In this document: one piece after another, positions 1-13,069 of the stretch
Numbering within the stretch: position 1 is the first letter of the stretch
How the letters are laid out: the number at the start of each line of letters is the position of its first letter
Source of the DNA: Theobroma cacao
Taxonomy: Eukaryota; Streptophyta; Magnoliopsida; Malvales; Malvaceae
Direction of reading: 5' to 3'
NCBI RefSeq assembly: GCF_000208745.1
Contig: NC_030852.1
Span: 34,982,167 to 35,046,166 of the forward strand
DNA: 64,000 nucleotides
Made by a program: the position numbers and the translations under genes
The notes under the pieces: model-generated
Seen by the model: the letters and a program-made list of their open reading frames with translations, nothing else
The model's database searches: none
What the model was told of the DNA's origin: nothing

Positions 1-230
1 TGAAACCTTGAATATCAGCTGTTGTTGGACTTTTTTGCTTTTTTTTTTATATAATTTAATTGCCTTTTGGATCTTGACATACATACTTACACTTTAACAC
101 AACATGAGGGGGACTATCCTCCTGTTCTAATTCTCCAGAAATGTAGGAGAGAAGGAACTTCATTCTATCACCCCCTAGCATGAACTTTAGTAGTCTCAAG
201 TGTTTCTTCTACTTTTTATTTTTCCTCCAG

Positions 231-1016
231 GTCGTGTTTGTGTTCCGATTGACCCAAACAATTGTGATGAATTTGATCCAACTAAAGTGCCAACCCTATC
301 TCAGGTATGTACTTTCTTATTTATCAGTGAGATTGCTTGTCAAGATGTCCAATTCCAATTTTAATAGTTTGTGAGAACTTGAACGAGGAAAAATCATTAT
401 ATTGTATTGCAAAGTTGTAAATTATAAATTCTAGGTAGCTTTTCTTGTTGCGTGCTCTGTGTTGCAAGAGCTGTTGCCCCTTAGGAGAAAGGTTTGCCTA
501 TAATTCTTATGTGATTTTATTTACCTTGCAGCTTTTGGAAGAACTAAACAGGGGAGGACTAAGACAAGATGCTGAGGATGGTATGTTTATTTTGATGATG
601 TTTTGAATTGTTTTGATTGTTAGGTCTGTTGTCTAGACTTTTAGCTAGTCACTTGCAAATAGTAGAAGATTATTTGGATCTTGAGGGAAGAATTGAGAAC
701 ACCAGGAAAGTTTAATAGGGTCACAAATTTACATGATTTTTCAATTTTGTATTAGGAAGTGCTGCTGTAGGATATAATCTCCATCGCACATGAACTTGGC
801 CTATTAATGTATTATGCCACCTGCAATTGGTTTTTCTATATTTCTGATATTATTGCCTTTGGTTGATTAGCAGAATGGGATAGAACCTCACTTGGAGAGT
901 CAGTCACGTTTTTCAGATCATCGTTTTTACATCCTCTGCTAAAATCTTGCAAGGAGGAGATAGAAAGTTCTTACAATACAAAGCTGCAGCAAGCCAAGAA
1001 CACCCTCAGCTGGTAG
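231..1016 (+). CDS. POLA3: DNA primase small (catalytic) subunit, C-terminal exons only
   Basis: The last three coding exons of a gene that begins left of the window. Exons are 231-304, 532-580 and 874-1016 (stop TAG 1014-1016), all with AG acceptors, and the first two with GT donors. The joined reading contains RVCVPIDPNNCDEFDPTKVP, then LLEELNRGG and a tail ending KNTLSW. The VCVPIDP...C..FDP..VPT block is diagnostic of the C-terminal end of the eukaryotic/archaeal primase small subunit (PriS, human PRIM1, Arabidopsis POLA3). This subunit makes RNA primers in the nuclear DNA polymerase alpha-primase complex. The catalytic aspartates lie in exons outside the window, so activity cannot be judged. 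Frame is kept across both introns and nothing looks broken. Confidence 0.85.
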
Positions 1017-2122
1017 TGTTTTCTAAATGATATCATCGGGAGAATCATTTTATTCTTGAAAATTATATCATCGGGAGGATCTGGTTGTCCCTTTATTGTG
1101 ACGTACGATATATGTTGTTGATGATTAATATTTTCTTGTTCTTGTCCTTCATATGAAGTTATAACTTTAGGAACTATCCCAACCAAGGACCGCAGCTTAA
1201 CCACCCATGTTAATATATATATATTCCAATTATTTTATCTTGTCTGAAGAATATACAAACTTTTATGTTGTTGCTTGCATGTTTTATTACTGTTCCATCC
1301 TCTTTAATTCATTGATCAGAGCCCCTTAAGATTGAGGTGCAGAAGTGGTTTGATGTACTGTTCTGCTAATTGAACTCTTCTACTGTCTAATAAAGGATTA
1401 GTATGAAGGGTGAGAGCCTGAAACCTGATATCTGATCAACATGCTAATCCGTACACAGCCATCGTGCAGTCGTACTCAATAGTTGATACAACTGGGCATA
1501 ATCTGTATAGGCATCTTTCAATCTTAGAACATGTAGATAGAGGTTATGAGGACCACAAGCTTTCTCCCATGGCGGATAAACTGCGAGACGTGGCTTGTTT
1601 TCCCTTACCCTCTAGAGAGTAATCTCAAGTCTGACAACTTGCCTTTTTTATAGCGTTGCAAAGCACGATCGAACATGTATTGCTTTGCCCATGACCTTGA
1701 GGCTTTTACTGTACTCTATAATGGAAATAACAGTAGGGGAAGGTATCTCCTTTGTGGACACGAACATGATAAGAATAAGGAAATTAAATATTTAAAAATT
1801 TTCATTCAATCACTCAGATACAGTGATCACCACGTCAAGGTCCCACATGCTTAATAACACCTTTATCAAGTGCAGTAGTGTCCAACTACCATAAAAGAAA
1901 AAAGAAAGTTCATAACTCCTAATGCCTTTGATACAAAAACAAGGCCAAGCTGATAAGAGCTATGAAGAAAAACAATAAAAACCTGAACCAGACAACATTA
2001 AACAACAGGAACTCATTGCTAAGAACCATACCCCCAATAAAACTACCATTTACAGTTAAAGAGAGGAGAAATCTCTCTTCTGAGAATTTTCATTTTGGAG
2101 AAAAATGGGTGAGAATGTTATC
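1017..2122. other. Intergenic DNA between primase and ERF genes
   Basis: The two neighbouring genes converge here. The first few hundred bases are presumably the primase 3' UTR, with an AATAAAG-like signal near 1390. Bases just below 2122 are the 3' UTR of the ERF gene on the other strand. No coding sequence or RNA gene is recognisable. Confidence 0.5.
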
Positions 2123-3055
2123 CTAATTAGCAAGAATCTCCCATATCAATTCAGCATCAAAAGATGGCATTCTTGCAAGCGAACAGTCCTCAAATCCTGG
2201 TTCCTCTGCCATCATCATTGGGTAATCGTTCGAAACAGAGGATGGTGAATTCTCACATCTCCAAAATCCATCTTCGGACACAGTTGGTGACAGCAACTCG
2301 TTGCTTAAATTGTCACTGAAAACCGCACGGGATAACGATGAAGACGATGAACATGATTCTGTTACCTTCACTTCTTTTTCAGCTTCGGAAGAAGCTGCAG
2401 GACGATCTGAGTTGCTCTTCTTTTTAGCGTTGGCTCTCTCTCTTTTCACCTTTTGACAAATGGCTTGAATCTTAGCATCCACCATATTCTTCAGAGCATT
2501 CAATCTAGCAGAATCTCTGAAACCCAACTTACTTGGGTCCTTCAGATTTGGGAAATTCAACCTTGCGTATTCCCCTCTAAGCTTATACGCGGCGCGATCA
2601 TAGGCATAGGCTGCAGCTTCAGCTGTTTCGTAAGTGCCTAACCAGACTCGCGTTCTGTTTTGTGGAAGTCTGATTTCGGCTACCCATTTGCCCCAGTGTC
2701 TCTGCCTCACGCCCCTGTATAGCTTCTTCTTCTTCTGAGGACTCGTGTAGTTGCTTGATGATGCAGGGTTTCGGTAGCTTTGAAGCTTCGTCAGCGAATT
2801 GCGCGAAACCGGAGCGTTTCCTTTGCTTTCTTGGCAGAATTTTGAAAGGAGATCTCTCTGGCGGAGATAGACTGAAGAGCCTAACGGCTCATAAACAGAG
2901 TTGGTGTTCATGGCTGTTGATGTTGTTGTTGATTGTGCGCAATGGGAGAAGATTGAATCTAAGGTATTTGAGCCTCCTGATAATATGATCTGTGAAAGCG
3001 AAGACCCGATATCGGCACTGTTGTTGAATCCAAAAGGAAGATTGTTGTCTTGCAT
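2123..3055 (-). CDS. ERF061: AP2/ERF transcription factor, ERF061-like (DREB A-6 group)
   Basis: A single-exon gene of 310 aa. The single AP2 domain is at about residues 112-168, with [42 protein letters not shown] and YARLNFPNL. This includes the WVAEIR, RAYD-type and LNFP elements that contact GCC/DRE DNA. A basic stretch (KKKK) precedes the domain and [12 protein letters not shown] follows it. The N-terminus is Ser/Asn rich. The acidic tail ends with [12 protein letters not shown], a short C-terminal motif of this subgroup. I chose the ATG at 3055 rather than the upstream in-frame ATG at 3172, because the 39 residues in between look like translated leader. Sequence and neighbourhood fit Arabidopsis ERF061 (At1g64380); orthology is inference. 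Target genes cannot be read from the sequence. Confidence 0.9.
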   Translation of the reverse strand: MQDNNLPFGFNNSADIGSSLSQIILSGGSNTLDSIFSHCAQSTTTSTAMNTNSVYEPLGSSVYLRQRDLLSKFCQESKGNAPVSRNSLTKLQSYRNPASSSNYTSPQKKKKLYRGVRQRHWGKWVAEIRLPQNRTRVWLGTYETAEAAAYAYDRAAYKLRGEYARLNFPNLKDPSKLGFRDSARLNALKNMVDAKIQAICQKVKRERANAKKKSNSDRPAASSEAEKEVKVTESCSSSSSLSRAVFSDNLSNELLSPTVSEDGFWRCENSPSSVSNDYPMMMAEEPGFEDCSLARMPSFDAELIWEILAN

Positions 3056-3488
3056 TTTTTTTTCCCTTGATTCGTTGAGTTCTAACAAAAACAGAGGAGA
3101 ACAGAGTGCAGGGGAAAAAATCGAGAAGGAAACAGGGTGCTTAAAACTGTCCCTTTTCCTCGTAGAACACAATAAAGAAAAGGCAAAAAGAAAGTGAAAC
3201 TAATGATAAAAGCAGAGGAACCTGAAAAACTAGAACAGAAAGGTTGCAAAAGAGATTCCAAAAGAGGTATGATTTTTGGTGTGAAACAGAGATAAAGCAA
3301 ATGAATATTTTAACGAAGAAGAATTGTTGGCTTGAATTTGAATCTGAAGGCAAAGCAAGTGAGAACCCCAGAGTTTAGGAGGTGAGGATTACAGGAAAAG
3401 AGATCAGATATTTCTTTTAGGGGTTGGGTTCCGAAAGGAAGAGACTAGAATTACTATGCTGAGACCTGAGTCTGGTTCCAGCTTGGTG

Positions 3489-3497
3489 TATTTATAG
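3489..3497 (-). promoter_or_regulatory. TATA box of the ERF061-like gene
   Basis: Reads CTATAAATA on the minus strand, about 430 bases upstream of the chosen ATG, so the leader would be long. Its position in GC-richer proximal DNA before an AT-rich block supports it. It is predicted from the motif only. Confidence 0.5.
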
Positions 3498-3699
3498 CTG
3501 TACATTAAAGCTAAAGCTGGCCATATTTCTTTCCCATTTTTTTTAGCTTGGAAGTTTGAATCCCAGTCCAAGTTACTGGGATTATTGCCTGTGGAATGAC
3601 TGCCATGCCCTCCTCTCTATCGGGCATTTATTGCTTTCTGTCTCTTTCACGGGATGAAAGAAAGTGAAGATTTTCCCATTTCCTTTTCTCGAAAATACT

Positions 3700-6600
3700 T
3701 TATGAGTTAAATAATTAAATATTTAATAAAATTATATAATTAATTTCTATATTTTATGAAAATAATAAATTTCATTTTTTGTAAGAATTTATAAAAATTG
3801 AATTCATGTATTTTTTAAAATGAACAATAACACTATATTTAATTATGTTAATATGATATTAAATCTAATGATATGATAATGAAGATGTCATATTTTAAAT
3901 GTAATAGCAGTGCGAACATGGCATAATCAAGCACCCACGTAAATTTCATAAGTAATAATTTATGTTATTTAAAGTACAAATTTTTTGTAAAATTTATTAC
4001 CATCAAATAAAAAGAATGTCTAAAAAATTTAGATAGTAGATACTAACTTGTTGAGATGAATGAACAAAATCAAATATAAATTAAAAAAAATTTAACACTA
4101 TTAATTATTGAAATGACATTATCAATTTAATATCATTCTAACACTTTGATCATTTTTCCTTTTGAGTCAAAACTTGTTTATTTGGTTTATAAACTTAAAA
4201 AAAAACCTGTAAAAGGATGCTTATCTAGATAGTTTGAATGCATCGCCAAGTTCCCATTTCGCCGACAAAACCAAAGGAGGAAGGCTGGGTTAGTTATCCT
4301 CAATCAAAACGTTTGAACCTTAACGATGAAGAAGGGCTGAAAGGGTGTAAACCGTGATTTCACACCTTGCAAAGACATCCCGGATTGACTGTGAAATCCA
4401 ATATCTCAAGTTAAATTCCAGTTTCATATTTTGACTTTCGTGTGGTCCCCCCACGCACCTTGTCCGTACTCTCATTACTACTAAAAGGCTACTTTTTCGA
4501 TTTATTACGAAGCACTGTCAGCTTGTCTTCTAAACATTTTCATAACTTCTCTGCCACGCGTCTTATGACACAACCCTACGAAACACATTTCTTCTTTTTT
4601 TTTTTTTTCTCTCCCTTATTTTTCTTTTATGGGTCCTGTTTTTTTTTTTAAAAAGAAACTTTTGTGTTCACCTCCGTCCTTTTCTTTCTCTGCAGAAAAA
4701 TCCAGAACGCCATTAAAGCCGCAACGCAGAAAGTCAAATCCCTAAATCAGAGTACTGGCTCCAGCTTTTCTTAGAACCCTTTCTTTTGTTCTTTTCCTTG
4801 TCCTGTCACTCGGTTCCATTTAATGAATTTTCAACTGTACCATTTACGTTTGAAAATGTGCAAAACATACCTTTTTCCAAACAGTGATAAAATCGAATCT
4901 AATGTTACTCAGATGCAAAACTTTTATTTGAGATCCTTTCCAAGATAAAAGTCCTGATTAAGTACAATCTATTTCAATAGTGAGCCGAATTCAGATGATG
5001 TCGTCTTACCACCAATTCTACTATTAAACATCAATATTTTAAGCTTGATCATAAAAGTTAGGCATCGGGATAAATGGGTAGTTAAGTTATTTGATTTTTT
5101 TTATTATGACATATTAATATGTTAATTAAGTTTGTCCGGCTCACCACACTTGGAAACAAATTTCGAAATGAGACGAGTTCAATGTCAAAAGAGTCTACAG
5201 AACTTTCATACTTGTTTTCTGGCAAGAACTGTTTGTCTACCACAATTCTCGCACATGGCTTGCCCTGTTCCAAATGAATTATTACCAGCAATTGCTTGTT
5301 AGTCCAACAGCTCATGCATTTGCACATTCCAAGCGAACCATTTTTGGATTATTATTGACATTAAAAGCAATAGTAAAGTTGGCGTTAGATGATTTGCCCC
5401 CGCTTCCAAACATACCTTAATGTTAATTAAATCAAATAGTAGAAATAGAAGGCTGCCTGAAGTTGATGATTTGATTCGGGAATGTGATGGTTATTGAATT
5501 GCAGTAAACACTTTCCTTCTAATACAAGACAGACCCAAATTATTGAAGCCAAATTTTCCCTTAAAGAGAAAGAGAGAGAGAGGGGAAGATAAGGAAGGTG
5601 TAGAACACTACTCAAGTTAAACAAAAAACAGTGATTGAAATGAGGTTGGACCTTTATCTTCTTGAAATAAGAAAGGTTGCCATCTGCATCAGAGTGGGAT
5701 CCAGTCTTGGTATGGAGCATTAAAGACGTAAAGGTATGGTTGACAAGGTTATCGATATAGGCTTTTTGGAGCTCGTGAAAGACACCCCATCTGCTCCAGT
5801 GTCCACAAAGGAAAGTTCTGTGTTTGCATGTGAAAGACACCTAACCATCGCCTCTCAAGTCCATTGTCTTCAAATTGGTTGATTTCGGAATTTACTCATT
5901 TGGGGTTCTTTTTCCACATTTGCCCTCACTCGGTTTCACAAAGAAAATGGTATGCACCTAGTTATAGTATAAAGATTACTATAAAAGAAGCTAGTCACAT
6001 ACCTTCACATTTCATCAGTTCTATTTTTTTCATGCAAGCATTTCAAAAATTCAAAATTTTATAGTATCTTGCAAGGTAATGTTATAATATTTGAAACTTA
6101 ATTTTAAAGTAATTATTCATCAATTTTGTTTAAAAAAGGGTATTAAAGTTATTTTAGAACTGAAGTTTCTACGTACGTGTAAATTGTCGGTCATATTTGC
6201 AGCTGAACGACAGTTGAATGTAATTTAGTGGGAAATGGAAGGGCAAATGAGGAGGGAGGGCTTGAAAAAGTTGAGTTTTGGCAGTGTGCGGACTTGGTCC
6301 TCAGTTTCACAGCAAGGCGACGCCGACTATACCAGTGGTCCAGTCTCCTGAACCCGACACGTCAAGCGCTGTGGTTTCTTCTCGACCAACACGTGTCTTT
6401 TCCTCATTCAGTCACCGGCCCTAAAGGGAGAGAAGTTAGAAGGATTTCAAATTCCCGTGATTTTCATTTCATTAACGGAAAAGATTTTCTCTGGCAAGCA
6501 AATGCGGCTGAATACGACGTCGCTTACTCCAGCCAAAAAAGGTACTCTTACGTCTTTTTCAGTAACAGGTGATGTCACGATGACAACAGCTTTTATTTTT

Positions 6601-9600
6601 CAAATTTTCAATAAATTTAAAATTTTTTTCCGGTATTTTAAAAAATGTTCTACCAATACCCTTACTGCCAGAGAGAAAAATATATTTTCTCCTTTTGTTG
6701 TGTTGTCAAAAATTGTGGAGCAAAAGGAAAAACTTTTGATGGGAACGGTATGGGAATGATGTTCTATATAACTAACAAAACGAATGATTGGAATTTCATG
6801 TTTTTATTCTGAAAACCAAGGGAAATTAATTCATTTTCCCATTGCAATATATACATAGAGTAATGGTACAAAGAATTAGATGTTATGCGGTGAATCATCG
6901 TAAAGTAGGTGTTAAGGGACGCAGGCCTAACGGGAAGAGGGTCCGTCGCCCTTTATTAGGGCAGGATGGAAAAGATGTTACCTTACATAGCAGACGCACT
7001 GAGTTTCACATTCAAGACATATGTGAAATGCTATAATATATTTCCAAATACAATATTCTTTCACTGGTAATCAATAATTGATTTTTCTTAAAGTAGAATG
7101 ATACTCTATGCACACCCTTCGAGACTCTGACTATTTATATTATTTTTTATATATTTAATAAAAAATGAATAATTTCATACATACATACATATGAAAATAA
7201 TGCATTCCAAACCATTTGACCCCAAAAAAACACCCTAACGTGCAGGGAAAAAGAGAAACTGTGGTGGAACCGTTCAAGCATATCCACTTTTGGAAAAATG
7301 TTATTTGATCATGAAACCATTGATGTTGATTGTACGTAAAAGTTAAAAACTAGCTACACTCTTTGTTTTGTGGACAATGATGGGACGATATAGAGATTTC
7401 TGACCCCTGATATAATTATAATTTATATTTCAATCTTGTTGCTTCTATAAATCTTTCAATCATACCCATTTTTCTTAATCACTATTCAACAATATGAAAT
7501 GTGGCATTTCGTAATTTCAGAATACAACTCGACAGATATTGGATGAGTTTTCCGAATTCGTGGAGTAGAATTTTACACTATTTGTTGAATATATTTCTCA
7601 CCTAGATAAGAGCTATCTAGCAAGTCGGTTCACACATGAAGCTTTTTAAGCTTATAGTCGATAAAAATGAATAGATGTGTGGACCATCAGCCAGTGTGTG
7701 CAGGCAAATATATGCAGTGTCAGGCTTTTGCAAAGCATGGGCACCGCCATTTTGACGGAAGGAATTGTCTATACTTGCTATAAGGAAGAGGAGAGGATTT
7801 GGCTTCTCTAGAACGATGAGACGTGTGTTTTCCATCAACTGTGCTAAATTATTGAGTGATATAAAAGAGAAAGCAATTCTCCCAACAAGAAAAATTGTCA
7901 TTATCTTGGCTAAGTATATTTGGTCCCCCCTTACCGTAATCTTGCTTGTTAGTTTTTCTCTGGCATGCCATACAATTTGGCCCTACCATTCTGACACTGC
8001 ATGTGGTCAGTACATTGAGGCCATGAAAATATACACACAAACGCAAGACTTATCATCTTACATAAACGATACGATCATTTTTTGTCTTTACAAATTAAGT
8101 AATTATATCGTACATACACTTAAAAATTCAAATTAACAGAAGTGACAAAAGAGAAAAATAAAGATTCACAGTACCTTATTAATTAATATTCTACTTGTAC
8201 AATCTTATTATGCATACTCAATGCATCTCTAAACCATGCATTGATTAAAGGAAATATTGATAGTATTAATAATTTGGGTTGTATCTATCAGTCATTATGA
8301 TCAATCAAAAGTCAATTTCTAGAATGCTAAAAAACATAGTAAAATTATATCATCCAATTAAAAGTTTTGACGTCATTGTGTAATATATTTAGCATTTCCC
8401 AATTAAGTAGCTTTGCATCTACACCACACAGTTTTTGGGGGCTTGGATGGGCTGGAAACTTGACTCTATCCCTGTTGCTTAGACTTCCTTTTCTTTTCTA
8501 CCAACTACTAACTCTTTTAATAATTGCTGCTATAGTGCTATGTGCAGCGTTAACCACAAAAATTGTACTATCATTGCTTGTTTGAGTTTCTAAAATTATT
8601 GTCACCCAACATGACTACTCCCTAGCTTAGCTAGTTAGAGGAAACACGGTCAAACGTAATGTTAAGAGAGTAGAAACAGACTGGATCCAGGTGCGACCCT
8701 TAGTCTAATCAGTGTGATCTCTTGTTCACTTGAGTGAGCTGTTTTGGTCTGGTCTTCCAGGAATATTAAACTTTTCTTTTGTTAGTATTAGTCTTATCAT
8801 ATGGACGAAGCTGGACCAGGTCGGTTTGACAAATTTGACTTCAAAGACCAGAGCATCAATCATCGCTGAGCTCCTTAATTGTTTAACTGACTGATTCTGA
8901 AATGAAAATGCTTAGACTTTAATTCGCTACTTGGCACGATCTAAGGATGAACCCTGGGATTAGGGTTACGTTGACTTACATCGATGTGGGAGACGTGCAC
9001 CGCCAAAGCCAAGGTGAGGTTCAACGTTTTAATTGTGGAGCGGATTGACTTCTGAAGTGCTCTATAGGCTTCCTTTGTCAAATAATTAGGCTGTAATGTT
9101 CCCATTTCAAGTAGACTTATGACATCTTTCTGTGACCTTTTCCTTCCTGTCAAATCTCATGTTTAATTTCTTGAGTGAAAATCATAGGCATAGTGGAATA
9201 TATACGTGCCAATGTCGGACGAAAATCATGTAGAGTACTTTACAGAACATTTTTTTCTGATAAGTCTTTGTTTTGGTGGGGTTTGCACATGGACCATGTT
9301 GGCAGAAAGCCACCATGGTTGGATTAGGCCCGAATGGACAAAGTTACATGGGAACTGTACTGACATGGGCTAAACGGGGTTTGACTATACCAGACCAAGT
9401 CAGCAAGCTCAAGCAAAGATGGCCCCGTTAGACTCCATTATTGGTCTGCTTCCAAGGCCTTCAATTGGCCTGTTGAACAACGGGAAGTCGAAATTTTTTT
9501 GAAGAATGAAAATTCAAGAAGTTTAATTACCTTGTAAAATTTTGGGTCCAGGTTGAAATGCCAGGCCCATTCCTATTTTTCTCCAACCCGCCAAGGTTGA

Positions 9601-10300
9601 CAGAAATTTCAACTTATTTTTTGAGAAAGCAATGGATCTGCACATGATTTTATTCTATGCCATCGAATGAGGCTAAGCATATTCCACACTTGGACCTCTC
9701 ATCCAGAAAGTTGCTTTATTCCACGTACTACAACTCAAGTTGATTAACTGATCATTGCTTTTGCCTTCCACTCTCTACTGAACAACAAAAGGCTTCATTT
9801 ATTTCATCTTCCTTTGGTAAACTTGGTTTTGTGACATAGAGTTATGACTTTGACTTTGAATCAAGTTCAAGTTCATCCATTCTCCTCAATAAAAATAAAA
9901 ATAATTTGATTTCAAAACCTCCGTACAAATCATCTAAATATTTAGATATTATAAATAAAAAAATTAACTAACAACTTGATTTCCAGGGAAAATTTTGTAG
10001 TTGGTGGTATATCTGAAGGCTTTTCTTGAAGTTACCGATAGAAAATGACTTCCCCAGACAAGAGCTATTAGTAATTAACGTTGCTTCACAACCCCAAAAG
10101 AAAAAACGACGATTGCAAGTCATAATCAAAGCCAATCATCCAGTCCATTTCCTTCGAACTGTGTCCCCTAACAGCAAAACGACGCCGTTTTAGTTCTCCA
10201 ATCAAAGTCCCTCCCCCTTTTCCCCTGTTAAACCCTTATTCAAGCTTTTTATTCTATCAATGTCTAATCTTTTAGCTTTGACGAGAAATAAAGTGTGTGA
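3700..10300. other. Long gene-poor intergenic region
   Basis: About 6.6 kb in which no reading frame shows a recognisable domain. 3700-4200 is extremely AT rich and may be an eroded transposon, but I found no termini. Open frames at 4442-4651, 5082-5840, 6228-7036, 7617-8136 and 8941-9153 are short, lack plausible splice continuations and look like chance. Bases 9240-9480 are relatively GC rich and of unknown nature. Confidence 0.5.
10176..10191 (+). promoter_or_regulatory. AAAACG...CGTTTT near-palindrome upstream of the membrane protein gene
   Basis: The 16-base AAAACGACGCCGTTTT has perfect inverted half sites (AAAACG / CGTTTT) around a four-base centre. It lies about 305 bases before the start codon of the membrane protein gene. 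Its position suggests a proximal promoter element; the binding factor is not known to me. Confidence 0.35.
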
Positions 10301-10495
10301 AGTTTGGAAGTGATGAACATAAGCGAGAAAGCCGTTCGGAATATGCATCCAAAGAAGGTGTCATTTTTAAGGTTAGAATCCTTGAACTCCTCGCTTTCTT
10401 GTTCTTGTTTATGTAATATTTATTTTTTTATTTAACTCAATTCTATGATAAATAGGTTCTTTTTGTAGCACAAAAAAGTGGGTTTATCTTAAAAT

Positions 10496-13069
10496 ATGGC
10501 AACAAATTATGTTCTCTTGATGGGGCTCTTTCTGCTGTTAGTTGCTGTTGATTGCTCTAGTTCTGATCCAAAGGTGAGTTTTTAGTGGAGGAACTTAATT
10601 AAATTGTTTAATTCTATTCCTGGGATCAAGACGGTTTCTCATTGACTTTTATTTTTAGGGAAATGTGAATGAAGAGAATGGTTTAGATCAGAATGTAGAT
10701 GACATAGTGGATCCAGTTAATGGAAAAAATGTTCTTAAATCTGCTTCGGATTCCATTGAAGCTAATAAAGTTAATGTCAAAGCAAATGAAAGAGATCAAA
10801 TTGATAAATCAGGTATTGAGAGTGGTACAAGTAAGAGCAATTTGAACCAGCAATCAGGTTCAAATGAAGGCGAGAATTTGCAAAAGGATGGACAAGAATC
10901 CAGTGCTGAAGCAAAGGCAAAGACGGATGGTAAGAATGAAGGTGACAATATGCCTGAGGGTCAGGGAGAATCAAATGTTGAAGCCAAAGGAAAGATGGAT
11001 GGTGAAAATGAAGGTGATAATGTGCATAATAAGAGTCAGGAAGAATCCAATGTTGAAGCCAAAGGAAAGATGGATGGTGAGACAGAAGGTGATAACGTGC
11101 ATAAGGATCATGAAAAATCAAATGTTGAAGCCAAAGGAAAGGCAGATGGTGGGAAAAAGGAAAATCTGGGTGATAGTGTGGATCCCAAGGAATTGACTGT
11201 AAAGAAAGACAATGCACAGGACTCAGTCCCACCACCGCCGCCAACAAGGACGGATGGCTTTCGGGGTGAAGAATGTGATCCATCTAATATGTGTATGGAT
11301 AAGAATGAAAGGTTTGCTGCATGTTTGCGAGTCCCCGGAAATGGTAAGTGTCCTCTAACTGGGATTGCTTTTAACCATTTTGTCTCCTTGTTTTCTGGTA
11401 ATGTGTTATTATAAGTATTTTCCTTGTTTCTTTGGTTGTATCATTCTATGTTGTAGACATTTATAGAAGGTTGCAAGTTTCTAACAATGGAAAAGAGTAT
11501 GAATATTTACTATCTAACAATGGAAAAAAGTATGAATAGTTACTATCGATGATGATCATGTTAGACCAAATTTATTTCTCTCTATTCCTTCTCTATTATA
11601 TTGCATTGCAAAATTTGACCTTCTAACTTTGGTTTGCAATATTCCAGAATCTCCAGATCTATCACTTCTGATTCAGAACAAGGGAAAGGGGCCTCTTACC
11701 ATTAAAATATCTGCTCCTGCTTTTGTTCAGTTAGAGGAAACAGATGTTGAACTCCAAGAGAAACAAGACAAAAAGGTATTTTGTAAACAATATTGCAAGT
11801 TACGTGCAAGCATCATGTTAGGATCACAAATTGTGGCTGATTAGAGGTCTGTTTTTTTTTTCCTGGTCTAACTTAGTAGTATGAATTAAGTCTTGTTAAC
11901 ACTCAGTATGCAATCAACTCTAGTGGCCATCTAGCACAAGCACACCCAAAAAGAAATTTAGTGGGCAGAAAAATAACAAATTTTCATAGCAATCATCTTA
12001 GCACATTTTGTTATTTAAAAAAAAAAAAATTGTTATATTTTCCTTTTGGAGATGAATGCTGCAAGTACTCTTTGGTAGCAGTCCCTCTTTTGCTGTTGGC
12101 CTTTTGAAAAGCTGTAAAAAGGTCTTCAGGCTTCATCAGAGGGCCTTGCATGAACAGGCACTCTACTTGCTATAATGATTGCATGCAGTAACTAATACAT
12201 AACATGAATTGAGTAATATTGTTTGTAGAATCCTCTTTTACTGAATTAATGATCACAATAAGCCAATATTTGTGATGGCCAATACAAATACGTTAGCTAG
12301 AGGGGCTAAAGGTATATAAACTGCTAAATTTGTAGATAACTATAACATGGCTGCTATGCCTTGGCTGGAATGAATATTGATAACCATTCTTAACTTTGTT
12401 TTTTTTTTTCTTTTTCAATGATGAATTAAGAAGCATTCAGCATATACTGTCTATGTTTCATCTAATGAAATGATTGGTAATTTTCAAATTAGATATGTGT
12501 CATAATAATTAGGCAGTCCATATGGTTCAACTGTGGGCATTTCTGGCTCTGCTAATGATGCTAATAATCTATTCAGAGAAGGTTGTTTCTGTAAGAGGTT
12601 GGTTCTGATTGATATTTAAATTGTACAGGTAAAGGTCTCCATAAAAGATTCTGGAACAGGGAACTTGATTGTCTTAAAGGATGGTAGAGGAGAGTGCAGT
12701 CTTGATTTCAAGGATTTGATTGTGCATAATTCTGCCGAGTCCTATGTAAACTTCTTGTCACAAACCCCTACAACTACCTTAATATTTGTTGCTGCTATAC
12801 TGATACTAGCATCAGGTTGGATGTGCATGAGCTTTAAGCGGAGGCAACTTGCAAGAAGTGGCTTGAAATACCAAAGGCTAGACATGGAGCTGCCTGTATC
12901 TGCTGGGGCAAAAACAGAGCCAGATGTTAATGATGGATGGGATAACAGCTGGGGTAATAATTGGGAAGACGAGGAGGCACCTATGACACCCTTAATGCCT
13001 GTCACTCCTAGCCTCTCCTCCAAAGGGCTTGCCTCACGACGGCTGAGTAAGGAGGGATGGAAAGACTAG
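10496..13069 (+). CDS. Type I single-pass membrane protein with acidic repeat ectodomain (At1g64385-like, DUF7356 type)
   Basis: Four coding exons: 10496-10573, 10659-11343, 11648-11775 and 12629-13069. The joined length is 1332 nt, 443 aa. A signal peptide covers residues 1 to about 20 (YVLLMGLFLLLVAVDCSS). Then comes a long acidic, Lys-rich, low-complexity segment with at least three repeats built on SNVEAKGKMDG. A conserved-looking domain follows with ECDPSNMCMDK, a Cys pair and GRGECSLDF. The membrane helix is at about 348-364 (LIFVAAILILASGW), followed by FKRR as a stop-transfer signal. The cytosolic tail is Trp/acidic rich (WDNSWGNNWEDEE). This fits a protein entering the secretory pathway with its tail in the cytosol. 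The biochemical role is unknown. Its place between ERF061 and GH9C2 matches At1g64385 (recalled). All splice joins keep frame. Confidence 0.88.
10880..11170 (+). repeat. In-frame tandem repeats in the ectodomain exon
   Basis: Three to four degenerate copies of a roughly 75-90 nt unit lie within exon 2 of the membrane protein gene. They encode (S/E)SNVEAKGKMDG followed by an acidic GDNVH-type spacer. Unit length varies by a few codons and the frame is preserved throughout, so copy number could differ between alleles. Confidence 0.75.

Noticed and set aside
6842..7036. 64-codon Arg/Lys-rich frame (HRKVGVKGRRPNGKRVRR)
   Set aside because: It looks like a ribosomal or nucleic-acid-binding peptide at first sight, but matches no family I know. 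It has no splice partners and starts in AT-rich DNA, so chance is more likely.
10777..11283. 168-codon minus-strand frame opposite the repeat exon
   Set aside because: It is the antisense shadow of the acidic repeats. Its His/Leu/Pro repeats are explained by the coding strand.
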